Assembly: GCA_964058805.1 (NCBI GenBank)
Contig: CAXKVV010000192.1
Span: 1-48,472 of the forward strand
DNA length: 48,472 bases
Source: Schoenoplectus triqueter
Taxonomy: Eukaryota > Streptophyta > Magnoliopsida > Poales > Cyperaceae
Reading direction: 5' to 3'
Shown here in pieces: positions 1-11,642 of this stretch. The first letter of the stretch is position 1, and the number at the start of each line of letters is the position of its first letter. The position numbers and the translations under genes were made by a program. Below the pieces are notes generated by a model that saw only the letters and a program-made list of their open reading frames with translations, searched no databases and had not been told where the DNA came from.

Positions 1-140
1 AGCGGCTAGCGACCCATGTTCAGTAGTTTACCCATTTTATTTCATTAGCACGTTTCTTGGTTTGTCAAGGCGCTGGGGGGTTTTGTGTGACGAATCATAA
101 TGAGTTCCCCTCTGCCGGTTTTTGTTCTTTGTATGAATAT

Positions 141-185
141 AGGAAAGTAGGAAAGTAGGAAAGTAGAAAAGTAGGAAGTAGGAAG
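141..185. repeat. Minisatellite, about 8-bp unit (AGGAAAGT)n
   Basis: A short run of AGGAAAGT-like units, decaying at its right end into AGGAAGT and GAAGAG. It is a simple purine-rich tandem repeat with no coding meaning. Confidence 0.85.
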
Positions 186-312
186 AGTTGGTACCAAATG
201 CTTTGGTACATGCAAATCATGTGTCTGGTACAGAAGAGGTGATAGCTCGTTGGGATCTTAATACTAGGTAAAGTTTTCAAATGAGCCATGTGGACAATTG
301 ATGTTGTTGTGA

Positions 313-712
313 GATGCGTATGCAGAATTTTAGTCAAAAAAGTTAGTAATTGAATTACAATAGTTTATCGAATTTAAAATCATTAACTAATTATATATTA
401 AATAAAAAAAATTAGTATATATTTTTATCTAACAAAAACTATCAAAATAATATTTTTTATATATTAAAAGTAACAAAAAATAAAATTCAAAATAATGGAC
501 AATCATGTTGATGAAGATCACTTTCCTATATGAGACTTCAAATTTTGAAACATTTGTATAATTATTTTATTTTCTACGGTATTAAATTTTTTTCTCAATA
601 AAAAATAAGGGTGTCAAAAATTAGATTTAAAGAGGGTTAGATTAACAAAAAGATTAACTTCAAATATTAATTTTTAAAATTCAGAGAGGTCAGTTGACCC
701 TCCCTCAGCTTT
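313..712 (+). repeat. Dispersed repeat, copy A
   Basis: This non-coding stretch aligns by eye with 6703-7128 over almost its whole length. Shared blocks include GAATTTTAG/GAATTTTGAT near the start, AAAAACTATCAAAATA, TTTGTATAATTATTT, TTTTTTCTCAATAAAAA, and a terminal part with CAGAGAGG and TGACCCTC. Two diverged copies in one window mark a dispersed transposable-element family. Its start resembles the GGCGGAG-type ends common in plant DNA transposons, but no target duplication was found, so the class is unassigned. Confidence 0.6.
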
Positions 713-808
713 TACTGGCCCAGCTCGTTGCAATATTGCAGATCAATATTTCACTATTCATTTCTCTCAAAAAAAATATATTCCACTATTCATTAGCACT
801 ATTTTTGA

Positions 809-876
809 TTCAGTGGCAACGTAGCGTTAATTAGTACAAAACTAGTACTGATGTTTGATAGTACGTTGCCACTGAA
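809..876. mobile_element. Tiny foldback element with perfect 15-bp inverted ends
   Basis: TTCAGTGGCAACGTA at 809-823 is the exact reverse complement of 862-876, with 38 nt between. The interior contains a second dyad (TAGTAC..CTAGTACT). The structure fits a very small MITE or a snap-back remnant. No clear target duplication flanks it. Confidence 0.6.
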
Positions 877-1546
877 ACAAATTAATTGATTTGCTCCTTA
901 TCACAAATGTTTTTGATAGATTCTAAACGACAGTTTTCACGTGAATAAGCTTGTTAATAATGTAGAATAATACATTAGCTGTTGGGAACGTTTCTTCACG
1001 TGGTACCAATTTATTCCGTTGTAATTAATAAATATGAAGTAATTCGATATGATGAAAGAGAGTCAAGTACTTATTCATTTGTGATAAAATATTTCTAAGA
1101 ACAATTTTATGTTATCCGTAACTAATTTAATGTTAAAACAAAAATTATACAATTATGTATTTTTTTTCTTCTTAATCATGGACGATTATTAATTTCCAAA
1201 TATCTTTTGTGAAGCTTGAAGTTCTGTTTCTTTATAGAGATAATAAGGCCCTCATCATCACCATTTATTCTACTAATATAATAGATTAATTTATTGTTAA
1301 AAGTAATTGGAAAGTGCTTAAGAATGTACCATACTTATTAACTATTATCAACAAAACATTGGAAATTTTTTTGATAGAATGAAATTGAATTGGATAGGTT
1401 TGGCAAAGCAGGTTATCTTTAATTATTTTTTAATTCCCTATTTCATTTATAAGATGTCAATATATAGACTGCCCGGAAATACAGAATGAAAATAGACAAA
1501 CTTAGCTCTTATGATTTAGTAGGTTTTATTTTTTTTTCTGTTGTTT

Positions 1547-1597
1547 ATATATATATATACACACACACACAGACACACACACCCCTATATATATACA
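1547..1597. repeat. Compound microsatellite (TA)n(CA)n(TA)n
   Basis: A TA run passes into ACACAC with one G interruption, then CCCC and another TA run. It is an ordinary dinucleotide microsatellite. Confidence 0.9.
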
Positions 1598-1656
1598 ATT
1601 CTGTAACACAAGGATAGCCCATTAATGATCCACATATTTGTACATATTAATTAAAT

Positions 1657-1773
1657 CATAATTTTTTTATTAGATGTATTAATTTTCAAAATTTTTTAGG
1701 GGACGCCCCTGTCCACACTAAAATCCGCCATCTCAAAAATTTTGAAAATTAATACATCTAATAAAAAATTATG
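1657..1773. repeat. Long inverted repeat (foldback), arms about 40 bp
   Basis: The arm at 1657-1697 (containing TTATTAGATGTATTAATTTT) is repeated in inverse at 1735-1773 with a one-base length difference. The 37-nt loop holds GGACGCCCCTGTCC and ATCCGCC. The near identity of the arms suggests a young foldback or a MITE remnant. About 100 bp to the right, CCTCCGCCACTAG (around 1872-1885) resembles the end of a GGCGGAG-type transposon. Confidence 0.65.
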
Positions 1774-1889
1774 ATATTTATAGTATAATCATGATAATTT
1801 TTTATTTCAACCTCAAAAATTTGAGATGCAGTGTATGTATATAAAATTTGTTTAGCTCCTGATTTGAATTTAACCTCCGCCACTAGTGT

Positions 1890-2868
1890 ATTCTTTTAGC
1901 CGGTGGATGCATCAGTGAAAATGTTTCTATCAGTGAGCTTAATACATTTCTTCACTCTTAGGGGAATCCGATGATATTTTTTCCCCCTTGAAATTCTGTA
2001 CTAAATCCGAGAAGACTCATTGAATATAAAATCAGTTGCAGTTCGTGTATACGCCACAGAAAATCGTTTCTCAAATTTGAATACGTAACGGATCAGAGGA
2101 TTGAGATAAGATAGGCTCTGCCACCGAACTAGATTTGTTCCCCCGCTCACCAAATCATACTGCCACACATCAGCAGCTGATTTTTATTGCGAATCACTTT
2201 CGGATTGTCTCTCAATACATTATCGTACATTGTTTACGCTGTGCTGTCGAGTTTCCGAAAGGGAAAGAATCGAATGTAGTGAGAAACTATAAGAAGGAAG
2301 GAGGGGTTAATTTTTTTTTTAAATTGAAAGTGAATGATTTGAAGAAAAATGAATAGTAGTAGTTTTTCTGTTAATTCTCTTTCATCTTTATTTATCTTTT
2401 ATAATTTAATTCGGGAGCAGCTCCTTTTTTTGATCTCTATTCTCATTTCATCTGCTGACTTTCGTTCTCCCATTCGAGACCACTCAGAGATATTTGTTTA
2501 ACAAATACACAACAAATATTCGAAATTAGATGGGTCTTTTATAAATATTTATGAAATTTTAGGATTTTAATTTCATTTTTTTTTATAAAAAAACAAACAT
2601 GCAACAAAGGTCCAAAATATTTTTATTAATTTGTAGGTTCCAATTTTTTATAAATAAAATCGATATATTTTCTTAAAAATTATAGTTGAAAATGAGATGT
2701 ATATGTTCAGCAATTCTAATTTAATTTATATGTTTAATTAAAGCAAAATAATGTTGAAATTCGAATTAAGTATTTTCTATAGACATTTAAAGTTGAAATA
2801 CTTGCTCTCTAATTTATCTTTAAAAAAATACAAATAACAAACAAAAGGAACATAAATTGAACTCAAGG
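1890..2868. other. Gene-poor spacer
   Basis: AT-rich DNA. The only ORF of note (about 2135-2356, plus strand) has no recognisable domain or gene-like context. No RNA gene or repeat structure was recognised. Confidence 0.5.
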
Positions 2869-2876
2869 ACTGTATC

Positions 2877-5399
2877 ATAGTAGGCGTTAACGAATAGTAA
2901 AATATTTGATTTTATCCGTAATTCAATTTGAAAAATAATAAAAATTATCTGATCCATATCCATATCCGTATCAAAAAATAGTAATCAGGATGCTTTCATT
3001 TGGCGTGGTTACTATGGAAATTTTAATGGATAAGAATACGACTTGGCTATTATCTATTCATATCCTACCATTTAGCTATTATTCATCAATATCTGATATT
3101 ATCTGAAGGTATCCAATCCGATATTATTCAATTTTATCCGAATATATCCAAAATATTTTTAATTAAATTTTTAGTGTGCATTAAAAATCTAACTTATTTT
3201 TTATATAATTTATTTTAATGTATCATATTTTTTCATAATTCATTTTTACTTTTGAACTACTAATATAATGATAACTAATCTTTAACTTAATAATTAGTAC
3301 TTAATTTTTATAATTAATCATTCTATCAAAAAAATAATATATAATTATTTTTCAATGATATATATAATATTTTTATTTAATAGTCATGATAAAAGGATTT
3401 GAATGCTATATTTTGCATGTGGTTTAATCTCATAATTTAGTTTTTTAGGATTTAATTAAGCTTAATTTAGTTTAATTAGGATTTAAATTATTATATTCAA
3501 AGTACAATTAGATTTTATTGATTTTTCAAGTTTATATGGAAGCTCATAAAAAATAAAGAAAAACAACACAAATTTGAGGTAAAACAGATATCGAACGAGA
3601 AAATTACAAGCAAAACGGAAAAATTGGACACCATAGCTGTTTCTACGCCTCCATTTCGATGCATAGAAATGCAGAATCGGGCTCCAGAGGGTTCTCTCTT
3701 TCTGTATTTTTCATCCAGATTGGCGATTTTTAGGATTTTTAGTGGATTTTCTTGTAATTAGAGGGAGAACTCTGATGGGCATTATTAGATAGTTTTAGAG
3801 AGAGAAAAATTTTCGTTTTTCTTTAAGAGAGAGAAATAAGACAAAGGGAAGAAATAAAAAATTGGACATAATTTATTTTCTCTTTATGATTTTTTTTCTA
3901 TTTTTCATTAATATTTGTTGTGATTCTCTCTGCTAAGAAAGAGTAGACGTTATTCTAGAGCGTAGGTTGTAAATTTGAAGTTTGTTGTATTTTAATCGTA
4001 CTTATTTATTAGTTTATTCTTAATTACTGTTAATTACTTTTATGATTGAATTAATTATGCCTGAATTGAATTTCATGTTTGTATCAGTAACCTGCTTAGG
4101 ACTATAAATCATAAGTTGCATAGATTCATAAATTAGATATAAACCTTAGATTGGTACATGATTTGAGAAAATTGATTATATTTTTAACCCAAATTTAACG
4201 ATACTCATACCTAAAATCGGTATTTAGACCTAGATGAAGAACTTAACCGTGAAGTCTAAGCTAGATAGGATTTTCTGAACTTTTAGAGTAATTAATTGAA
4301 AGTACTTAAACATGAATAATTAATCTTTAATTTGTTTAAAATTATCAGAATTTAACGGGATTTAATTAAAAATAACAAAGTACTTGATTATGAAGTTTAC
4401 TCTAATTAGAGTATGATACTAAATCCTAACCAGAAAATTAGTAGTAAAATAGGCAGTTACCCTCACTAAATTAAGAATAAACCTATGAATAATCTATACT
4501 ATTATATAAAGCATCTAAGAATTGGAGGGTCCATTTTTTGTCATGGTAATTTTTTATTATACCCATTTTATCCCTCAATTAGACGGATAATATTTATTTT
4601 TGGTTGATCGAACGTATGTGATCGCATCCATTGATCTCCTCTTTCTCTCCATTTCTTTCCCTTATATACTATAATTTCCATAATATTTTTTTATTTAGCA
4701 ACCTTATGCATATTTGGTAAGAAATTAATGGTGATAATATATGTTAGAATAATTTATTTTTTTGCCATAAAAATCATGAATCATTAACTCATATTGTGCA
4801 AAAATTTCATCCAAAATTAAATATAGTCTTTATTATAGGTTTTCTCTATAATTTGGTGAATTTATAATTTAATATTAGATAAATGTGATTTTTTTATCTT
4901 ATAATATTTTAATGTTTAAATAAAAGAGTCTGTTGCAACGCGTAGGTATATAGCCATATGATTAATGCACATATAGATAGTGATGCTGAAGCCCTAGATT
5001 CTTTTTACCCTTGATTAAACCCTAAATTCTGTTAGAAAATCTTCACTTTATATTTTAATTGCTTTAGATAAAAACTTTAGATTTTATTGTCTAGCTCAGG
5101 GAATTTGTTTATGTTGATGATTTAAACTAGTCTATGTGGGATTGATATCTAATTACTACGCGGTAGGTCTTGCGCTTGTGACTGACCATTTGTTTTAGTA
5201 TTAGAATAAATTATTAGTTTGAAAATTTCATATCAATCCGAAATATATTAATATTCATATTTATATCCATCCAATATCCGATCCATATCCGAATATCCTT
5301 CGAATATCTGATCCATATCCTATCCAAATTCTCATTTAAAAAGTATAATGGATATGATAAAACCATTATCCATCCATATCCGACTGGTTTATATCCCTA
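2877..5399. mobile_element. Probable hAT-like non-autonomous element with ATCC/GGATA-rich ends
   Basis: Both ends are rich in ATCCATATCCG-type repeats (about 2900-3150 and 5230-5395), a pattern typical of sub-terminal repeats in plant hAT elements. The right end reads ATATCCCTA, so the inverted end begins TAGGGATATA. The flanks are ACTGTATC (2869-2876) and ACTGTATG (5400-5407), an 8-bp duplication with one mismatch. The body shows no transposase ORF. Its right part (about 5060-5190) has GTGGGATTGATATC and GCGGTAGGTCTTGCGC, which recall internal tracts of decayed LTR retroelements. A Helitron-like insert lies inside at about 4493. The left end is poorly conserved, so the boundary is tentative. 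Confidence 0.4.
4493..4953 (+). mobile_element. Probable non-autonomous Helitron
   Basis: The segment opens with TCTATACTATTATATAAAGC immediately after an A, which matches the 5' TC terminus seen in many plant Helitrons (established knowledge). It closes near GTTGCAACGCGTAGGTATAT, a decayed form of the GTGCAACGCACGGGTAT hairpin tract found just before Helitron 3' ends. A clean CTRR terminus is not visible, so the right boundary is approximate. There is no coding capacity. Confidence 0.5.
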
Positions 5400-5407
5400 A
5401 CTGTATG

Positions 5408-6112
5408 GACTTTATGAGTGCATCTATCTTGAATTCTCAAGTACTCTAGAATGAATTGTAATCCTTGATACGATGCATTTAGAAATTCGCTTCAAACATC
5501 AGCTAAAGCATGTCGTTCCGGGACTCTAGAAAGATAATAAACCATTAAAGAGCAACCTTTTAAAATAATAAATTTTGAATTTTTTTAAAAGATATTATTT
5601 TGTAAACGTTGGAGTCAATTAAATATATCTTTTAAAACGTAGAAAATAGAAAAATAACTTAATAACTCGCACAAGAATTCTTGAAAAAATAAATTTATGT
5701 GTCTCTTTTAGACACATAAAATGCACCCTTTTGGACATTTTTATGCTATTATACTTTCAATTTATAATTTGAGAAATTAAAATATTACTATTTTAAAACT
5801 TCTTTTTGGAGAAAAGTGGGTATAAAACCATCGACTTCATTTAAACCAGAGCAAAGTAACATAGACAAGAAGAAAATAAGCACTAAATATCTAGTATTCA
5901 TTTCTTCATATAAAACATATCAATACAAAATAACCTAGTCTCAAAAGAAGCTAAGAGAACAACAACTAATAACCACGTCTATAGCAACAAAACATCAGAG
6001 AGCATCATAATAAAACAAACAACAAAACAAGTTTTAGCACAGCAGGCTCTCAACAAGATAGCGTGTCAAAATGTATTATATCCTGCTAATCAATTAGGGC
6101 GCGTCCATAATC
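5408..6112. other. Gene-poor spacer
   Basis: AT-rich. If the possible exon at 6113-6166 is real, the sequence just left of it would be its 3' untranslated tail. No other feature was seen. Confidence 0.35.
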
Positions 6113-6166
6113 TTACTCGATTAAATCCATCTCCTCTGTCAAATCGACTAACTTGTGCTCCTCTAC
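6113..6166 (-). CDS. Possible terminal exon of an unrecognised, probably degenerate gene
   Basis: On the minus strand a pyrimidine-rich acceptor (CTTCCTTTTCAG) is followed by an 18-codon open stretch, VEEHKLVDLTEEMDLIE, ending in TAA. The acidic, gene-like composition and the good acceptor are the only support. A second open minus-strand stretch at about 6480-6560 ends DTVSKVEENQTASL before a stop, but no consistent splice joins the two. I do not recognise the protein. It may be a gene relic or chance. Confidence 0.2.
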   Translation of the reverse strand, partial: VEEHKLVDLTEEMDLIE

Positions 6167-6702
6167 CTGAAAAGGAAGATCCTCTATCTCTAAGGTAATA
6201 CTAAAGTGAATTTTAGTAATTGATAAGCATTACGTATACTACATTAAAAAATATAGTGATATAAATAATTTTGAGATCTAGAGATTTAAGTGAAGAGAGA
6301 GAAATATGATTAAAAATATTATTATTATTTTTCTAATTAAAGTATTCAATAAACTGCGCTTCTAAATAAACGATAACCGACAGATAGATAAATAAAAAAA
6401 CACCAAGCACAACACCCACCAAGAAGAAAAAAGCCAAGAGAAAAGGAAGTGAACTTAGTGAAGAGATATGGTTGTTTCCTATAAAGAGGCAGTTTGGTTC
6501 TCCTCAACTTTAGAGACAGTATCAAGCAACGTGATATTGATTTGCCTAGCTATGCTCTAGTCACCAAGATATGATAGTAGTTACTTACGGCAGGATAACA
6601 TTATAAATGATCAAATGTAAAGGTTCGCAGTTACATCCCTTGAAAAAGGGAGAAATATGAAAAGGTATTCCCTGTGAAATTTTTGTTGCAATGAGCTAAT
6701 TA

Positions 6703-7128
6703 AGGGCGGATGTAGAATTTTGATTAGGGAGATAATTATTGAATTATAATAGATTATCAGATTCAAATCTATTAACTAATTGGATATTAAATAAATAATA
6801 ATAATTTAATATATATTCTTACCCAATAAAAACTATCAAAATAGTATTCCTTTACATTTAAAAAATAACAACAAAATAAAACACAAAATAATAAATAATT
6901 AAGTTGATGAAAAATAAATTTCTCTATGAAACTTTATATTTTAAAATCTTTGTATAATTATTTAATTATGCATTATACTAAATCTTTTTTCTCAATAAAA
7001 ATAATAGAATAATTCAGAGAGGGGCAAAAATCTTTTTCAAAAAAAAAAAGATTACCGAAAATATTATCTAAAAATACTATTTTTTTAAAATTTAGAAAGA
7101 AGCAGCTACCTCTCTGACCCTCTTTATG
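6703..7128 (+). repeat. Dispersed repeat, copy B
   Basis: Diverged second copy of the element at 313-712, in the same orientation. It starts near GGGCGGATGTAGAATTTT and ends near CTACCTCTCTGACCCTC. These ends recall the GGCGGAG..CTCCGCC ends of plant DNA transposons, but no target duplication was found. Several poly-A and poly-T tracts distinguish it from copy A. Confidence 0.6.
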
Positions 7129-7134
7129 ACAGTC

Positions 7135-7320
7135 CGGGATAGTCCCGCACGGTACACGGTTCGATCTGGTCCGGTTTATGGGTCGGCACGGGACGGGTCG
7201 GCACGGTTCATTTTTTGATGAAAAAAAACCGGCCCACCGTTGAACCGGACCAAAACAAGATACAAAACGGTCCACGGTCAGGATCCGGTCCGAAACGAAT
7301 TGACCGTTCGGTCCATTTCA
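7135..7320. repeat. GC-rich CGGTCCGG-type repeat island
   Basis: A sharp GC-rich island in AT-rich DNA, made of variations on CGGTTC, GGTCCGG and GGCACGG. Both polarities occur (GGTCGGCACGG to the left, AACCGGACC and CGGTCCACGG to the right), so it can fold back. This composition is typical of MITE-like repeats in plants. Open frames through it are composition artefacts. Confidence 0.45.
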
Positions 7321-8581
7321 AATCTCTACATCCGTTCTTGGAGCCAATGATACCTTTGAGGTTTTTGAAAGTTTCAAAGGACACCGATACACCTCACCCA
7401 TTATCACTTACAGCGGATCCCACAATTTTATTTTTTAAGGGGATGATAGGTGTAAAGTGGGCACCATGATTGGGGGCATCTAAACATTTGCGTCTATTGA
7501 CATTGCTACCAAAAAGTTCGATAATGAGGGGCTACATTTCATCCCTCTTATCTTTTTAGGTATAATTTTATATACCTTTTTTTTATCAAATGATGCGAAT
7601 GGATTGAAAAAATTAGTGGATAAGTGGAATAAAACAGGGTGTAGAATATATGGTGGGAATACATTAAAAATTGTTAATTTTCACAATTTTGACACTCATG
7701 AAATTAACTTATAATTTTGAAATACGGCAACTAACATGACATATCATGAAAAATGATAAACTTTGATGTAAAATTTACCATTTATAAGATGGTTTATATT
7801 CGACATGATGAAATTATCGATGTATGTGTCTATATATATGCAAAACATGCCTACATATGTTTTTATTTTTATTTTTTTGACATAATTTGAAAATGTATTT
7901 TCAAAATTATTAAAACTACCGCTGTCGATAAATCATAACTCCTGTATATATCAATTACAAAACAACCTTAAGCAAAATAATAGAATACAATCGCACCCTT
8001 TTCCCATGCATTGGAACTCATTTAACTTATCTAGATTAATAAATTGGTACTGTGCTAATTTAAATATCAATAATAAAACTAAAGTTAATTGAGTATTTTA
8101 TATGGGGGATAGTAAATAAATTTGAATTTTTGTATTGGAATTTGGAAAGGAGTTAATAAATTTTGATCCTCATCTCATGTTAATAAAAAATAAAGCTCCA
8201 TGCATTAACAAGAAAAAATGATCACTGATTCTTCAAGGATAATTTTTTTAATCAGGAGCATATTATATAAAATAAAATAAAAATTGCTAAACATGACTAA
8301 GAAAGGGTTAAATTAAATAGAAGGAACATTTGTCCAAAGTAATACACACATAATGAAGACTGGTCGTATTTACTTTTCTATATCAAGCAAAAGTGCATTA
8401 ATTATGAATAAAATCATAAAACACTATTTTTTTCGTTCGCATGCTTATCTTGGAAGTTGTTTATTTTTATGTAATTAACGGATATAAAAAAACCAATATA
8501 ATATGATATATGACAGAGAAATAATTCGTTCATTTTTGTTACTGTTGAAAAAGATGCATCCTTGCCAGCTAACCATCAAAG

Positions 8582-8584
<3 letters not shown>
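7321..8584. other. Gene-poor spacer
   Basis: AT-rich DNA with no supported gene, RNA or repeat structure. Confidence 0.5.

Positions 8585-8637
<53 letters not shown>
8585..8637. repeat. (AT)n microsatellite, about 26 units
   Basis: Uninterrupted AT dinucleotide repeat. Confidence 0.95.
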
Positions 8638-8640
<3 letters not shown>

Positions 8641-9032
8641 CCTGACTCATCCAGCAGTACCTAGTACAATTCCATGTTATTCCCTTTTTAGGCCACACTT
8701 TTCCTTTGGTGAGGACTGAGGAACTCGTGCTTCACTAAAAGAAAAAGAAAGAGAAGAAAATCTCAACAGATCTTAGAAAGAAACTATGAGTAAACTAAGT
8801 TTGTTGAAGATCTTGTACCCACTTTAGAAAACAGCAATTAGATTTTGCACAGGGGAATATCATGTTTTCTATTTTGTTAACAAATATAATGCAAAATCTC
8901 TAAAGTCACGAGATATATCATTCCCCTACAAGCTAGAAAAAGAAGAGTAAAAGAAAAGACATGTGATCTCTCTGTATCTTATCAAGAAATACAAAAAAAA
9001 GAAAGAATTATTTGAGGCTGCTATTCATGTAA

Positions 9033-9201
9033 TACCATATTTGTTGAGTTCGAATTTTTTTTGGGTCTAAATAATGTCCAATTTCTGAATGTATATGTGT
9101 ACAAGAAAAAAGTATGGGGATCTAAATTCCATGGAATACCATATTTGTTGAGTTCGAAAAAAATGGTGTCCAAATAATGTCGAATTTCTAAATGTATATG
9201 T
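9033..9201. repeat. Local tandem duplication, period 104 bp
   Basis: TACCATATTTGTTGAGTTCG at 9033 recurs at 9137, and the similarity continues through AAATAATGTCC/GAATTTCT and AATGTATATGT. The copies differ by substitutions and small indels. The ORFs crossing it on the minus strand are by-products of the duplication. Confidence 0.75.
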
Positions 9202-9363
9202 TTTCTCATGCAATTCTGAACATATTGGACCTAAATGTATACGTCTCGTAAAGTTCAAATTCATTTAACATATTCGATGTTGCTTCATCTAACATTAGGA
9301 ACTTTCCTTGCTCTGAAATCTGAATGAATATGATGAAGTTAAAATAGTTGAACAAATACCCTA

Positions 9364-9406
9364 AAAAGTATTATAGACTTATAGTTCAAAAAGTATTATA
9401 GACTTA
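9364..9406. repeat. Short direct repeat, period 25 bp
   Basis: AAAAGTATTATAGACTTA occurs at 9364-9381 and again at 9389-9406. Confidence 0.85.
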
Positions 9407-10490
9407 ATGCAGGGCCTCAAGAAGCTATTTGCTGTACAGAAGAAAATAAATAGAAGTTCAAAAGGAAAAGCGAAAGACAGATATGACAACTTGACAAGGC
9501 ATCTTTTATCGGTTCCCCCTTTTGATGCCTACTGAAAGGAATGACGACACACATATATATTTGCATATTAATTTTAGAACGACACATAAATATTTGTCTA
9601 ATAAAGAAACAAATCGTCCGTTAGGTGTGGCTGTGTGGCACATCAAATAAAGGTTGCAGAAGCTATATCTGATTTGCCTCCTATAAAGCCCAAAATGCAT
9701 CCATATCCAATTAGTGAGAATAATGGTGCCGCAAGTCCCAGAAAATTAAAGGGGGGAGATTTACTTGATAACTTAATTTTATTTTTCGCATTAACTAAAA
9801 AAAATTTAAAAAGTAAAAAAAATTAGAAACATATTGTTGAACAGGTATCATTTGCAAAATAATTTGTCACATGATCAAATTGTAAAACTAACGAGACCTG
9901 TTTATTTTTTAATTACAATTGTAATGGCAAGTATCGTATAAGATTTAGCAAATTATTTGCAACTGAGGAGATAACCTTTTGAATAATGGACCCGGACGAA
10001 AATAAAATTTAAGTAAAATATATTTATGAGAATTTTCTGTGTAAATCATTTTTTTTTTGAGGTAGTGGATGAGCAGCATACAATTTTTTATTAAATCAGC
10101 TTGAAAAATAATTGATACAAATTAGATAGGGCAAAAGAACGGAAAAACTAGAACGAACAACATAAATAGGTTTTACCAATATTTTGACATCATAATCATC
10201 TCTATTAGATGGTCCGGGTCATATTGGAAATTTACCAACGCCTATTTTTTTTTACAAAGAAAATCAGATATGTCACATTTCAATATTCCAGTTTTTTTTT
10301 TCTCTGGGAACCAAACAGTACTAAATTTTTGCGATTAAATGTTGGTCACCTATCTTGGTTAGATTGTTCTTTTTCCCACAAAAGAGTGGATTACCAATTT
10401 TTTATTTATAGAAATAAATTTATTTTTTTATCGGTTCTCATAAGAGTGGATTTTTTTTCAATGCACTACTTATTGCCAAAAAATTTCCTC
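9407..10490. other. Spacer with one weakly gene-like ORF
   Basis: Mostly AT-rich. A plus-strand frame at about 9635-9826 opens with a gene-like segment (AEAISDLPPIKP) but soon becomes low-complexity lysine-rich sequence. No splice context or recognised family supports it. The remainder shows nothing. Confidence 0.35.
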
Positions 10491-10739
10491 CCTAGGGTCC
10501 GAGTCCCTTGACATTTTTTTATATAATTTGGTATACTTGATAATTTATATAATTCAGTTTTTCATTAGAATTTATTAGATTTTATTTTTTAATTTTATTT
10601 TCTTAATTAGAATAATGAAGAAAATAGTACACTAATTAATAAGGGACTCGGTTTCTAGGAAAGGGGGGGGGGTGGGGACCGGATAGAAAACTCGGGCTGT
10701 AGAGAAGAACAACAGATAAGGGACTCGGTTTCCAGGAAA
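10491..10739. repeat. Inverted and direct repeat cluster with poly-G tract
   Basis: CCTAGGGTCCGAGTCCCTT at 10491-10509 is inverted at 10641-10659 (16 of 19 positions match). The same AAGGGACTCGGTTT block recurs directly at 10718, 77 bp on. The two inverted arms enclose about 130 bp of AT-rich sequence, as in a small MITE. G10-T-G4 at 10663-10677 directly follows the second arm. Confidence 0.6.
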
Positions 10740-11634
10740 ATAATTCTCGATCCTTTCTAGCGGATCTAAAACAACGTTTTATAAAAAAAAATATATGGTG
10801 GATTCCTGAATCGGCAGTTCAGCATGATTTTCACGAGATAATATTGCATTGCATTTTATAAAGCTTCCATTTTAAAGTTAGTACACTCTGTCCTTTGTAT
10901 TTTCCTGATCGTGGTCCAATAATACAAGGTCTTACGGGGATACCAAAAAAAAATATGCGATTTTATGTCTTCCTTTTGATCAATTATAATTTATCAAAAA
11001 TAATTTGAGGGAAAATTCCTTGCAAGTGTAATAACAGTATTGATATGAGTCCCTGACTTACTCTTATCTGAAAGACTGAAAGTGATTGGAGAAATTTTAC
11101 GAGTTATGACACACGATTTTGACTGTCCAATTCGAATTAAATTCATACAATTTGATGTAACCATCTAAAAGATCGTGTAAAATTCTTGAGACAGTATTTT
11201 GTTTTTTGCATCGCATATTAAAATTTATGGAGTCGGCACTCGGTTTTCTGGAACAACAAAATAAATTAAGGATAGTTTTGCATTTAAAGAAGAGAGATTG
11301 GATCAAAATAATTAATACTTGGGAATTGTAATCGGAAAAAAATTAAGATAAAAAAAAAGTAAGAGCTTGGAAAAGGATGGACCAAGTTCTCAAGTGTTGC
11401 TATAATTTAATGATGTACTTAGTGGAAAGACAAGATTATATGTGTAATCAATTGAATTATATGTACTTTAAAGGTCTAATAATCTTATCTTTTTGCGAGT
11501 ATGTAGATTGACTTAACTGTTAAGCGCTCACATTATTTTCTAAAGGATGAATATTACGAGGCTTAAATAGAATATACATCCGCTTGGGATGGCCTGAAAA
11601 TTTTAGTCATCCGCCAGGGCTAACCCTAATGATT
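10740..11634. other. Gene-poor spacer
   Basis: AT-rich sequence with no supported gene or repeat. Confidence 0.5.
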
Positions 11635-11642
11635 GTTACTCT

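Noticed and set aside
2135..2356. 73-codon plus-strand frame
   Set aside because: No recognisable family, homopolymer tail and no gene signals.
7215..7469. 84-codon plus-strand frame in the GC-rich island
   Set aside because: It arises from the CGGTCC repeat composition, and the opposite strand is also open there; no domain.
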